Origin: Bacillus sp. B15-48
GTDB lineage: Bacteria > Bacillota > Bacilli > Bacillales > Cytobacillaceae
Assembly: GCF_016879755.1 (NCBI RefSeq)
Contig: NZ_WOFU01000006.1
Location: 124,001 to 188,000, forward strand
Direction of reading: 5' to 3'
Length of the DNA: 64,000 nt
Part shown: positions 44,335 to 53,138 of the stretch, piece by piece
Layout: each line of letters starts with the position of its first letter
Position numbering within the stretch: the first letter of the stretch is position 1
Made by a program: the position numbers and the translations under genes
Notes under the pieces: generated by a model
The model's database searches: none
What the model was told of the DNA's origin: nothing
What the model saw: only the letters and a program-made list of their open reading frames with translations

Positions 44335-45531
44335 ATGTTAGTTGCCTGTAGAAAGAACGGCGAGAAACTTTCCTTAGGCGATCATTTCGATAAGGATGAG
44401 TTAGTTCAATCACGAAAAAAGGAGGAATTTTTTTGTCCAGAATGCAGAGAAAGAGTTGTCTTAAAGTTGGGTGATAAGAGAATATGGCATTTTTCGCATC
44501 AGAAGGGATCAAACTGTCCTTCAAAATATGATAGAGAATCAAGTTATCATTTATCAGGAAAACTCCAACTTTATCAGTGGTTAAATAAAAGAACAACGAA
44601 AGCTCAGCTTGAACAATACTTTCATACGTGTAAACAAAGAGCTGATATTGCCTTTGAATGGAATCGTCAGTTGTTTTCAATCGAATTTCAATGTTCCCCG
44701 ATTCGAGAAGAACTGTTCATTAATCGAACGGAGGGTTATCAATCAAATAGGATTACGCCGATTTGGATTATAGGTGGGAATCAAATAAATAGATTGGCCT
44801 CTAATCTCTTCTCATTTAACCATTTTCAGTATTTATTTTTAAGAAGGCAAGATACGAGGTGGTTTGTCATTGCCTATTGTCCAGATGTCAACCAGTTCAT
44901 TTTCCTGCATGATCTCCTACCGATTTCACCTAAAAAAGTTTTGGCCTCAATGACAATTCTCCCGAAATACGAGATAGATATCTATCAATTGCTTCATCTA
45001 GTCCCACTAAAAAGGCTTCCACTCAGTTGTTGGATTCATGAACTTCAAAAGTTAAAAACAAGTTATTACAGCTATCCAGACTTTTCTCAGCGGACATTTC
45101 TCGAAACCCTTTATAAAAACGGTTTAAATCTGCTCACGTTTCCTTCAGAAATTGGCTTACCAGTTCGATCATCGCCCTTCATTGAAACTTCTCCGCTAGT
45201 ATGGCAGACCTTTCTTTATTTAGATATTCTCCGTCATTTGAAAACTGGCAATATTTTTTCCTATTCAAACATTTATCACGCATTTTTGATAAGAATGAAT
45301 AAGCAAGAAATAAAAATACGTCAGTTTCCACTAGTTGACCATGGAAGTTACGAACTTGCGATCCGAGAGTATTTATATCTCCTAGTAAAAATGGATATTT
45401 TAACGCAAATAGACGAAAACAGGTATGCCATGAACCGCCCATTTAAAATCCCATTAAATACTGAGGGACAGGTAGAAAATGAAAAACAATTTTATCATAA
45501 TAATGAAAAAATGATTTACGAATCTTTATGA
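44335..45531 (+). CDS. coiA: Competence protein CoiA
   Basis: A 398-residue protein. The N-terminus has a zinc-finger-like segment (FFCPECRERVVLKLGDKRIWHFSH...C), then a nuclease-like domain (HLSGKLQLYQWL, ADIAFEWNRQLFSIEFQCSPI) with the acidic and Glu-X-Gln pattern of PD-(D/E)XK enzymes. The rest is a long C-terminal region without known motif. CoiA is needed for processing of incoming DNA in transformation. It sits between mecA and pepF, as in B. subtilis. Confidence 0.9.
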   Translation: MLVACRKNGEKLSLGDHFDKDELVQSRKKEEFFCPECRERVVLKLGDKRIWHFSHQKGSNCPSKYDRESSYHLSGKLQLYQWLNKRTTKAQLEQYFHTCKQRADIAFEWNRQLFSIEFQCSPIREELFINRTEGYQSNRITPIWIIGGNQINRLASNLFSFNHFQYLFLRRQDTRWFVIAYCPDVNQFIFLHDLLPISPKKVLASMTILPKYEIDIYQLLHLVPLKRLPLSCWIHELQKLKTSYYSYPDFSQRTFLETLYKNGLNLLTFPSEIGLPVRSSPFIETSPLVWQTFLYLDILRHLKTGNIFSYSNIYHAFLIRMNKQEIKIRQFPLVDHGSYELAIREYLYLLVKMDILTQIDENRYAMNRPFKIPLNTEGQVENEKQFYHNNEKMIYESL

Positions 45532-45706
45532 CCAGTATTTGCTGGTGATCAGATGGAACATAAATCATAGGTAAATATAATATAATGAAATGATTATCGT
45601 CATTAATGGGAATCTTAGTAAATAAGCAGGACTTTTTATTCATTTATAGAACATAAAACATGATAGACTATTTTTCGTAGACCGAAATAATGAATGGAGG
45701 ATGAGC

Positions 45707-47521
45707 ATGACAAACGAGGGAAAAGTTAAAAAGCTGCCAACAAGAGACGAAGTTCCTGTTGAGGATACGTGGAGACTTGAAGATATATTTGAAAGTGATG
45801 ATCAATGGGAGCAGGAGTTTAAAGAAGTGAAAGAGCTGTTACCAGCCATTCAAGACTTTCAAGGGAAACTTGGTGAAAGTGCAGAAATATTGCTTCAAGT
45901 CCTTCAATATCAGGATAAACTCCTAGAACGGCTAGGAAAACTATATACATATGCGCATATGAGATATGATCAAGATACAACAAATTCTTTTTATCAAGGG
46001 ATGAATGATCGAATCAGTAATCTTTATTCACAAGCTGGGAGCGCGCTGGCGTTCATTGTTCCTGAACTATTAACGATCGATGAACAGAAGTTGAAAGGCT
46101 TTTTAGCCAATAGCGAGTTAAAGATGTATGAACATGCACTTGAAGAAATTAACCTTCAACGTCCACATGTTTTATCTGCCGAACAAGAGGCGCTTTTAGC
46201 GGAGGCCTCAGAAGTTATGAGTTCTCCAGCTAATACATTTGGAATGTTAAACAACGCAGATTTGGCATTCCCAACGATAAAAGATGAAAATGGGGAAGAT
46301 GTAGAAATTACACATGGTCGTTTTATTCGTTTTCTCGAAAGCGAGGACAGACGTGTTCGCGAAGATGCTTTCAAAGGAGTTTACGAGACTTATGGAAAGT
46401 TTCGCAATACCTTTGCCAGCACTTTAAGTGGAAATATTAAAAAAAATAATTTTAATGCTAGAGTTCGAAAATACGACTCTTCAAGACATGCAGCGTTAGC
46501 AGCGAATAATATTCCTGAGAGCGTTTATGAGAATTTAGTTGAAACGATTAATGACAATCTTCATCTGTTACACAGGTATATAAAGCTTCGCAGGAAAGTG
46601 TTAGGCGTAGATAAACTTCATATGTATGATCTATATACACCATTAGTTAAAGATGTAAAAATGGAAATTCCATACGGTGAAGCGAAAGAACTCATTCTTA
46701 AAGGGTTAGCACCTATGGGGCAAGAATATATTGAATTGTTAAAGGAAGGCTTTGAAAATCGATGGGTTGATGTTCATGAAAATAAAGGGAAGCGTAGTGG
46801 AGCTTATTCTTCTGGAGCATATGGTACAAATCCATACATTCTTATGAACTGGCAAGATAATGTGAATAATTTATTTACACTGGCTCATGAGTTAGGTCAT
46901 TCACTGCATAGCTATTATACAAGGGAGACACAACCGTATGCATATGGTGATTATTCTATTTTTGTAGCGGAAGTAGCTTCTACATGTAATGAAGCGTTGT
47001 TAAACGACTATTTGTTGAAATCAATTAATGATGAACAAAAACGCTTGTACTTATTAAATCATTACCTTGAAGGATTTAGAGGAACAGTATTCAGACAAAC
47101 GATGTTTGCAGAATTTGAGCATCTAATTCATCAGCAAGTACAAAATAATCAAGCGTTAACTGCTGACTCTTTAACGAAAGATTATTATGCGCTAAACAAG
47201 AAATATTTCGGTGAAGAAGATATCATTATTGATGAAGAAATTGGATTAGAGTGGTCGCGAATTCCACATTTTTATTATAATTACTATGTTTATCAATATG
47301 CAACAGGATACAGTGCGGCTACAGCATTAAGTAAACAAATTCTGGAAGAAGGGGAGCCTGCAGTAAACCGTTACATCGATTATCTTAGGGCAGGAAGCTC
47401 TGATTACCCTATAGAAGTATTGAAAAAAGCTGGAGTGGATATGACGAATTCAAAACCGATTGAAGATGCTTGTAAAGTATTTGAGGAAAAGTTGAATGAA
47501 ATGGAGTCGCTGTTATCTTAA
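45707..47521 (+). CDS. pepF: Oligoendopeptidase F
   Basis: A 604-residue M3-family zinc peptidase that degrades 7-17 residue peptides. The HELGHSLHS motif (HEXXH) with the downstream Glu in FVAEVASTCNEALL form the zinc site. A helical lid domain takes residues 1-380. The ATG at 45707 has TGGAGG six bases before it; the ATG at 45701 overlaps the site. A strong terminator follows. Confidence 0.96.
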   Translation: MTNEGKVKKLPTRDEVPVEDTWRLEDIFESDDQWEQEFKEVKELLPAIQDFQGKLGESAEILLQVLQYQDKLLERLGKLYTYAHMRYDQDTTNSFYQGMNDRISNLYSQAGSALAFIVPELLTIDEQKLKGFLANSELKMYEHALEEINLQRPHVLSAEQEALLAEASEVMSSPANTFGMLNNADLAFPTIKDENGEDVEITHGRFIRFLESEDRRVREDAFKGVYETYGKFRNTFASTLSGNIKKNNFNARVRKYDSSRHAALAANNIPESVYENLVETINDNLHLLHRYIKLRRKVLGVDKLHMYDLYTPLVKDVKMEIPYGEAKELILKGLAPMGQEYIELLKEGFENRWVDVHENKGKRSGAYSSGAYGTNPYILMNWQDNVNNLFTLAHELGHSLHSYYTRETQPYAYGDYSIFVAEVASTCNEALLNDYLLKSINDEQKRLYLLNHYLEGFRGTVFRQTMFAEFEHLIHQQVQNNQALTADSLTKDYYALNKKYFGEEDIIIDEEIGLEWSRIPHFYYNYYVYQYATGYSAATALSKQILEEGEPAVNRYIDYLRAGSSDYPIEVLKKAGVDMTNSKPIEDACKVFEEKLNEMESLLS

Positions 47522-47522
47522 T

Positions 47523-47561
47523 AAAAAAACAGGATAGGCAAATGCTTATCCTGTTTTTTTA
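47523..47561. terminator. Bidirectional terminator after pepF
   Basis: AAAACAGGATA and TATCCTGTTTT arms with inner GGCAAATGCT loop; the convergent small gene stop lies at its right edge. Confidence 0.85.
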
Positions 47562-47735
47562 AAATCCCTTAAAGCGTCGATGGTTATTTAAAAAGGCTAA
47601 ACACACTAGTAATGATAAAAACAGGATTGGACTGCTAATTATTAGCGGAACAATGTTCATTAAAGCTAAAAGATGGAGAAAAAAAGAAAAAACAATGGAT
47701 AGAATGATTAAACTCCAAGTCACATATTTTTTCAT
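47559..47735 (-). CDS. 58-residue two-helix membrane protein
   Basis: MKKYVTWSLIILSIVFSFFLHL and a second hydrophobic stretch (VPLIISSPILFLSLLVCLAFL) end in a basic NNHRRFKGF tail. AGGAGCGG lies eight bases before the ATG at 47735. It occupies the place of the small gene yizD between pepF and yjbH in B. subtilis, but similarity could not be tested. Coding is supported by the site, hydrophobic pattern and shared terminator. Confidence 0.65.
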   Translation of the reverse strand: MKKYVTWSLIILSIVFSFFLHLLALMNIVPLIISSPILFLSLLVCLAFLNNHRRFKGF

Positions 47736-47977
47736 TATGCCGCTCCTAACTTCCTGAAAAAGGTCCCTTGTGGACTAGACTTCTTACTATTATAAATATG
47801 TTTCGAATCGATCAAATATGAGGGAAATATGGCGATATTGTGAAATAATAAGCAAACATATTGTTTAACAAATGTATCCGTGATATATTAATGACGTGAA
47901 GTTGATCACAAGCAAACATTTACCCCTTTGTTTGACCGTGAAAAATTTCTCCCATCCCCTTTGTTCGTATTATATAG
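47736..47977. other. Intergenic stretch with direct repeat AAGCAAACAT
   Basis: Two copies of AAGCAAACAT (47850-47859 and 47910-47919) lie 60 bp apart and each is followed by a TGTTT that makes a dyad. No ORF with a start site was found. Confidence 0.4.
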
Positions 47978-48014
47978 AAAAAGACCCTGTAGCCCGTTGC
48001 TGCAGGGTCTTTTT
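47978..48014. terminator. Terminator of yjbI-yjbH
   Basis: AAAAAGACCCTG and CAGGGTCTTTTT arms with an inner AGC/GCT pair; symmetric, so usable on the minus strand for yjbH. Confidence 0.85.
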
Positions 48015-48071
48015 CATTTTGACTCAACTTCTTTGTTAGTGACTATGGAAGGTCCAGAAAAAACATCAAGT

Positions 48072-48953
48072 TTATCCTTCATTATATCGCCAAAATATTC
48101 CGTGTTTTGCAGGTAATTGTTCTACTTTTTGTTTTAATTGCAGCTTTTTCAATTCCCGTTCTGCTTTAGGAAGGGACAGATTATAAACGACAGCAACCTC
48201 TTTAGAAGCAACCGTTTTATAATATTTTAGAAAGTCCTCTAATGGTGGGGGAGAAGACGGTTCTGGTTTAATAGGAAGCATTTCTTCAATAATTTGTACA
48301 TACACTTCATATGGATACGTACCTGATATTTTAATGCCTTCATCTTCCACATTGGAGTTGAAGAACACAAGGGTTGGAATTTCTTGCACTTCCATTTCAG
48401 ATGTTATCTTCATATCACACTGGAAGGCCTTTGCTGCACTATCGGAATGAATGTCAGACAGGAATTCCTCTATGTCTAAATCAATGCTTCGTGCACATGA
48501 TTTTAACACATCAAGATTTGTAATGTTTTGTCTCTCTAAAAAAATTAATTCTTGAAGTTTGCGCAGAAACTGAATTCCTTTCTTTCTCCCCTGCAATTCA
48601 GCTGACTTTACTGCAATTGAGGCAAGATGGGGAGAAGAGATTGGATTTTCAAACCAAAGGTTCCCATCACAGGACATTCCTGTGCGACTTGCCGTTTTTT
48701 TCCAAAGTTCAGCGATGCTCTCATATTGTTTTTTTCTTCCCAAATTAAGTGTTGTTAGTCTTCCACTCAAAACATGACGAAGTGAAAAATACTTTCCGTA
48801 TTCAATTTGCAATTTTTTCATTATTGGTTCTAGTGCCCAGCATTCAGGACAAATGGGATCGACAAATGTATATATTTCCAGCGGTTTTTTCTCATTACCT
48901 TGAAACATTCGGGACGAGCTTTCGCTTAATAGTTCATCGCGTTTCCAAATCAA
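48072..48953 (-). CDS. spxH: ClpXP adaptor protein YjbH/SpxH
   Basis: A 293-residue DsbA/FrnE-like thioredoxin-fold protein with PICPECW (Cys 35 and 38) and the cis-Pro region [10 protein letters not shown]. YjbH binds Spx and hands it to ClpXP. The C-terminal portion from about 235 has a helical substrate region. Its start overlaps the end of the truncated hemoglobin gene by four bases. The Spx gene is 5 kb away on the other strand. Confidence 0.93.
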   Translation of the reverse strand: MIWKRDELLSESSSRMFQGNEKKPLEIYTFVDPICPECWALEPIMKKLQIEYGKYFSLRHVLSGRLTTLNLGRKKQYESIAELWKKTASRTGMSCDGNLWFENPISSPHLASIAVKSAELQGRKKGIQFLRKLQELIFLERQNITNLDVLKSCARSIDLDIEEFLSDIHSDSAAKAFQCDMKITSEMEVQEIPTLVFFNSNVEDEGIKISGTYPYEVYVQIIEEMLPIKPEPSSPPPLEDFLKYYKTVASKEVAVVYNLSLPKAERELKKLQLKQKVEQLPAKHGIFWRYNEG

Positions 48954-49354
48954 GGACGATCACCTTTCTCACCATCTTCTGGAGTATTAATCATGTGCTG
49001 GGCAGTAAAGACGAGCCGTGCATAGAAGTCTTCTCTAATTGGACCACTTAATCCGACCTCATCCATTGCTTCTTTCATACATGATAGCCAGGCATCTCCT
49101 CTAGTTGGTGTAATTTCAAATTGGAGGTGTCGCGCTCTTAGCATTGGATGTCCGTGTTCTTGAGTATATAAAGGCGGTCCGCCTAAATACTGGGTGAAAA
49201 ACTGCTTTTGTTTACGGGCAGTTTCCGATAAGTCATCAGGAAAAATAGGAGCTAAATCAGGATGCTGAGCTACACGGCGGTAGAAAGCGTCTACTAGCTG
49301 ATACAGCATACCTTCGCCGATGGCTTCGAACGGAATTTGCTTATTCTCGACCAT
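48950..49354 (-). CDS. yjbI: Group II truncated hemoglobin (YjbI)
   Basis: A 134-residue trHbO-type globin: [48 protein letters not shown] (proximal histidine) and [12 protein letters not shown] with its distal-site Trp. YjbI binds oxygen or peroxide and, in Bacillus, oxidises or protects cell-surface proteins. The ATG is preceded by AAAGGAG. It forms an operon with yjbH. Confidence 0.94.
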   Translation of the reverse strand: MVENKQIPFEAIGEGMLYQLVDAFYRRVAQHPDLAPIFPDDLSETARKQKQFFTQYLGGPPLYTQEHGHPMLRARHLQFEITPTRGDAWLSCMKEAMDEVGLSGPIREDFYARLVFTAQHMINTPEDGEKGDRP

Positions 49355-49457
49355 GAGAGAAAACTCCTTTTTTAGTTTAGTTTATGATTTATATTTTACC
49401 AATGCTAAAGTCATATCTCAAACAAACAGCTTTGACATGCTTTTCCTACCATTTAAT

Positions 49458-50057
49458 TTAACGCTCTTTATCAGGGAGTTTCCGTTTTTTAGCTTGATAA
49501 AACCTCATAATTTTATTATCCGTTTTTCTAACTGGGATATGATGTTGGTTGAGGAGTTGGTGAAAGATGTCTTTCCCTTTTTTTTCGTCCTCAACTTCAT
49601 ATTCCAATTCAAAGTCTTCTGTATTTAAATAAATGCTGTGGTCTAGGACGATTATTCCGTCTTTGTACGTTTTCTCTGCTCGGTTTGTGACTAATGTTCC
49701 AAAATAGATTAAAACCTCATCTTTATTGGAGAACATTTTTAATAAGGCATTAGCTACTGGTCCGCTAGGAATTGTTCCTTCCTCCATCATAGTATTTGCT
49801 TCTATTACGGAAATGGTCTGATTCGTTTCAAGTAAACCAATTTTAGCTTGTTGCTTTAACGTTAATTCATACTTGTTTATTTTTTCTCTAATTCTTAGTG
49901 CGCAACCTAATTTCTTTAATTGAAAGTTTTGAGTATCGAAGTAATGATTTGCTTGTTTCCTGAAGTCTTGTTCACTAAAAGATAAAACAAGTTTCAAATG
50001 ATCAAATTCTTTCTTTGTAAGAAGGTTTTTAAACTCAATTTCGATATGCTGTGACAT
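49458..50057 (-). CDS. yjbK: CYTH domain protein (YjbK-like)
   Basis: A 199-residue triphosphate-tunnel protein. The signature Glu-X-Glu-X-Lys is in IEIEFK, followed by YFDTQNFQLKKLGCALRIRE and LTLKQQ, and paired acidic residues in LDHSIYLNTEDFELEYEVED line the tunnel. Family members hydrolyse inorganic or thiamine triphosphates. It is divergent from yjbL. Confidence 0.92.
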   Translation of the reverse strand: MSQHIEIEFKNLLTKKEFDHLKLVLSFSEQDFRKQANHYFDTQNFQLKKLGCALRIREKINKYELTLKQQAKIGLLETNQTISVIEANTMMEEGTIPSGPVANALLKMFSNKDEVLIYFGTLVTNRAEKTYKDGIIVLDHSIYLNTEDFELEYEVEDEKKGKDIFHQLLNQHHIPVRKTDNKIMRFYQAKKRKLPDKER

Positions 50058-50184
50058 TCATTTTTTCCTTTCTGTATGTGTTATTTATCGATTATCTCTT
50101 TATTTATGATAAGCAATAATTAATAGGAAAAGTATATCGCCATATGATAAAATGATAAAGGATTATTGAAGGGTGGAAATATTT

Positions 50185-50550
50185 ATGAAACAGAGATTAA
50201 GTGTAAGACGAGCAGAGATTAAAGGTGAAGAACTACATTTATTTATCGATGAAAATATTGATTTAAGCAAGATAAAAGCTTCAGGACAAATGCTAGTCGA
50301 CTCTGATCAACTTGCTTTTGTATATCTAGTGGAATTCGAAAGTGAATATTCGTACGTAGTTATTCCTGTTGAACATTGGGCCTTAATAAAAGAAGCGCTT
50401 CATTCAACCATTGAAGTTTATGTAGTTAATAAACAGGGGCGTATACGCTTACGGCAATTAAAAGAAGAAATGACTTATTTAATTGAAAATATAAAAGGAA
50501 ACAGTAATTACGGAGAAGAGATGGTTCATCAGGTAGAAAGGATCTTCTGA
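50185..50550 (+). CDS. yjbL: UPF0738 family protein (YjbL-like)
   Basis: A 121-residue soluble protein starting MKQRLSVRRAEIKGEELHLF; mixed alpha/beta, no known motif. The ATG at 50185 is eight bases after GAAGGGTGG; the GTG at 50173 sits inside the site. In B. subtilis yjbL precedes yjbM, as here. Function unknown. Confidence 0.82.
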   Translation: MKQRLSVRRAEIKGEELHLFIDENIDLSKIKASGQMLVDSDQLAFVYLVEFESEYSYVVIPVEHWALIKEALHSTIEVYVVNKQGRIRLRQLKEEMTYLIENIKGNSNYGEEMVHQVERIF

Positions 50551-50558
50551 TACCAATG

Positions 50559-50642
50559 CTCATCCGTAAAATTTGCGAGGAGATCTGTCTCGTAAACCTA
50601 GTGCTCCCCTAGCACCTTGGCTATAAATATAGATCGGATGAG
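50559..50642 (+). ncRNA. Multi-hairpin leader upstream of relQ (candidate structured RNA)
   Basis: Closing stem P1 pairs CTCATCCG (50559-50566) with CGGATGAG (50635-50642). Inside are P2 TTTGCGAG/CTCGTAAA (50572-50579, 50589-50596), P3 GTGCT/AGCAC (50601-50605, 50611-50615) and P4 CTATA-AA-TATAG (about 50621-50632). The right arm of P1 runs into the relQ ribosome binding site (GAGGTGAG). No T-run follows, so it is not a terminator. No known riboswitch class was recognised. Confidence 0.5.
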
Positions 50643-50653
50643 GTGAGTGATAT

Positions 50654-51292
50654 TTGAAGCATTGGGAACATTTTCTTGAACCATATAAACAGGCGGTTGA
50701 AGAATTAAAAATTAAATTTAAAGGAATGCGTAATCAATACGAACAGCAAACAGATCGTTCTCCGATTGAATTTGTAACTGGAAGAGTAAAGCCTGTTGCA
50801 AGCATTTTAGATAAAGCAAATCAAAAAGGGATTCCGTTGGACAAACTAGAATCAGAAATGCAAGATATCGCGGGGTTGCGTATTATGTGTCAATTCGTGG
50901 ATGATATAAAGCCTGTTGTTGAACTACTTCGCACTCGAAATGATTTTGAAATTATTGAAGAAAGGGATTATATCTCCCATAAAAAGGCGAGTGGATATCG
51001 TTCGTACCATGTGGTTATTATGTATCCCGTTCAAACTATTGGTGGGGAAAAGAAAATTTTAGCTGAGATTCAAATTCGCACACTTGCTATGAATTTTTGG
51101 GCAACCATTGAACATTCATTAAATTATAAATATAAAGGCCAATTTCCCGTGGATATTCAGCTGCGACTAAAGCGAGCAGCTGAGGCAGCATTTCTATTAG
51201 ATGAGGAAATGTCAAAAATTAGAGATGAAATTCATGATGCGCAAGTGTTCTTTTCTCGCAAGAAAGAACAGCAGCAAGACGATGAAAAATGA
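50654..51292 (+). CDS. relQ: Small alarmone synthetase RelQ (YjbM/SasB)
   Basis: A 212-residue (p)ppGpp synthetase with only the RelA/SpoT synthetase domain: FVTGRVKPVASILDK, IAGLRIMCQFVDD, SGYRSYHVVIMYP and EIQIRTLAMNFWATIEHSLNYKYKG. It makes alarmones from ATP and GDP/GTP and is regulated by pppGpp in B. subtilis. Start is TTG at 50654 with GAGGTGAG upstream, partly inside the leader stem P1. Confidence 0.95.
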   Translation: MKHWEHFLEPYKQAVEELKIKFKGMRNQYEQQTDRSPIEFVTGRVKPVASILDKANQKGIPLDKLESEMQDIAGLRIMCQFVDDIKPVVELLRTRNDFEIIEERDYISHKKASGYRSYHVVIMYPVQTIGGEKKILAEIQIRTLAMNFWATIEHSLNYKYKGQFPVDIQLRLKRAAEAAFLLDEEMSKIRDEIHDAQVFFSRKKEQQQDDEK

Positions 51293-51330
51293 AGATGCCA
51301 GGCTGCATCTAATAAAGCGAGGTTTGGTTG

Positions 51331-52128
51331 ATGAAATTTGCAATAACTTCTAAGGGGGATGCTCGATCAAATACCCTTATGCATAAAATGAGAACCTACT
51401 TACAAGACTTTGGTCTGCAATATGATGAGGACCAGCCTGATATTTGTATATCCGTTGGGGGAGATGGAACGTTACTATATGCCTTTCACCGTTACAGCAG
51501 TCGACTTGATAAAACTGCTTTTGTTGGGGTCCATACCGGCCATTTGGGATTTTATGCGGACTGGGTACCTGAGGAAATTGAAAAGCTAGTGATTGCAATT
51601 GCTAAAACTCCTTATCAAGTTGTCGAATATCCCCTTCTGGAAGTGATCATCCGGTATCAGCATGGAGGTCGAGAAACAAGATATTTGGCACTGAACGAAT
51701 CAACAGTTAAATCTGTTGAAGGGACTCTTGTTAAGGACGTGGAGATAAGCGGTCAACATTTTGAACGGTTTAGAGGAGATGGATTATGTGTATCGACTCC
51801 CTCAGGCAGTACCGCTTATAACAAGGCTTTAGGGGGCGGCATATTGCATCCGTCACTTTCCGCAATTCAGCTTACAGAAATGGCTTCGATAAATAATCGA
51901 GTTTTTAGAACAGTCGGTTCCCCGCTTATTTTACCAGCACATCATACATTGATGCTCAAACCCGTAAGCAGAAATGATTTTCAGTTGACGATCGACCATC
52001 TTACTTTATTGCATAAGGATGTAAAGTCAATTCAATTTCGCGTGGCCAATGAAAAGATCCGTTTTGCGCGCTTTAGACCTTTCCCATTTTGGAAAAGAGT
52101 TCATGATTCATTCATAACCGATCAATAA
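51331..52128 (+). CDS. nadK: NAD kinase
   Basis: A 265-residue ATP-NAD kinase. The [10 protein letters not shown] motif, GVHTGHLGF and the C-terminal [26 protein letters not shown] nucleotide-binding loop are present. It makes NADP from NAD. The ATG at 51331 follows GAGG; the in-frame TTG at 51328 is less likely. It sits between relQ and a pseudouridine synthase, the order seen in B. subtilis. Confidence 0.95.
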   Translation: MKFAITSKGDARSNTLMHKMRTYLQDFGLQYDEDQPDICISVGGDGTLLYAFHRYSSRLDKTAFVGVHTGHLGFYADWVPEEIEKLVIAIAKTPYQVVEYPLLEVIIRYQHGGRETRYLALNESTVKSVEGTLVKDVEISGQHFERFRGDGLCVSTPSGSTAYNKALGGGILHPSLSAIQLTEMASINNRVFRTVGSPLILPAHHTLMLKPVSRNDFQLTIDHLTLLHKDVKSIQFRVANEKIRFARFRPFPFWKRVHDSFITDQ

Positions 52129-52150
52129 AATAGATCCTAGGGTGAGGTTT

Positions 52151-53056
52151 ATGGACAAACGCTTTAAATTAAATTGGACCGTAAAAAAATCTGATCATGG
52201 AAAACAGTTAAGGGAGTTCCTTCGTGAACAAGATTTATCTAAGTCTGCGATAACTGATGTGAAATTTAAAGGTGGCGCTCTCTTCGTTAATGGGAAAGAG
52301 GTAACCGTTCGGTATCATTTAAAAGAAGCAGATTGGATTGAAATATATTTCCCTACTGAAGAACCACCAGCAGCCATGATTGTAGAAGATTTTTTTCTTC
52401 ATATTTTGTATGAAGATGAATTTTTGTTGGTAGTAAATAAACCTGCGGGAATGAATACAATTCCTTCAAGAGAACATCCAACCGGAAGTTTAGCAAATGG
52501 CTTACTTGGTTATTATAAGCAATCAGGAATTTATGCAACGACCCATATTGTTACTCGCTTAGATCGAGATACATCTGGAATTGTGTTAATTGCGAAACAT
52601 CGGCATATTCACCATTTGCTGAGCATGCAGCAAAAAGAGAATCAGATAAGCCGTATTTACGAGGCTTTAGTCGAGGGGATTTTTGACTTAGAGTGCGGAA
52701 AAATTGAGGAACCGATTGCCAGAAAAAGCAATAGTATCATTGAACGGGTAGTTAATCCTAATGGACAGTATGCATGTACATATTACAGGGTGATTAGCGA
52801 ATTTGAAAAATTTAGTTATTTAGAACTTCGCTTAATTACAGGAAGAACTCACCAAATTCGTGTGCATTTATCTTACTTAAACCATCCACTGCTTGGGGAT
52901 GATCTATATGGTGGCAAAACGGAATTAATTAAAAGACAGGCGCTCCACTGTCGTGAACTTGAATTTATTCATCCGGTGTTACAGGAGAAGATGAATTTTT
53001 TCGCACCATTGCCATCTGACATAGAAAATATTTTGAAAAACAGCAAGCCGATTTAG
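52151..53056 (+). CDS. yjbO: RluA/RluD family pseudouridine synthase (YjbO-like)
   Basis: A 301-residue enzyme with an N-terminal S4-like segment (LREFLREQDLSKSAITDVKFKGGALFVNGK) and a catalytic domain whose motif is TRLDRDTSGIVLIAK (Asp catalytic), followed by LITGRTHQIRVHLSYL. It isomerises uridine in rRNA or tRNA; the target is not known. ATG at 52151 follows GGGTGAGG; GTG at 52142 overlaps the site. Confidence 0.92.
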   Translation: MDKRFKLNWTVKKSDHGKQLREFLREQDLSKSAITDVKFKGGALFVNGKEVTVRYHLKEADWIEIYFPTEEPPAAMIVEDFFLHILYEDEFLLVVNKPAGMNTIPSREHPTGSLANGLLGYYKQSGIYATTHIVTRLDRDTSGIVLIAKHRHIHHLLSMQQKENQISRIYEALVEGIFDLECGKIEEPIARKSNSIIERVVNPNGQYACTYYRVISEFEKFSYLELRLITGRTHQIRVHLSYLNHPLLGDDLYGGKTELIKRQALHCRELEFIHPVLQEKMNFFAPLPSDIENILKNSKPI

Positions 53057-53067
53057 GCTTGCTGTTT
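53040..53067 (+). terminator. Terminator of yjbO
   Basis: ACAGCAAGCC and GGCTTGCTGT with GATTTA loop; overlaps the stop codon. Confidence 0.8.
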
Positions 53068-53138
53068 GAAGCTAAACGGTGAAAAAATAGGATTTACTAA
53101 ATGTAGATAAATATATTCTATTAAAAGGGGGAAATGAA

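Noticed and set aside
50559-50642. tRNA or tRNA-like gene
   Set aside because: A cloverleaf-like layout exists but stem lengths, loop sequences and the T-arm motif do not fit a tRNA.
53067-53138. M-box riboswitch for mgtE
   Set aside because: The interval is only about 70 bp and AT-rich; no long conserved fold is possible.
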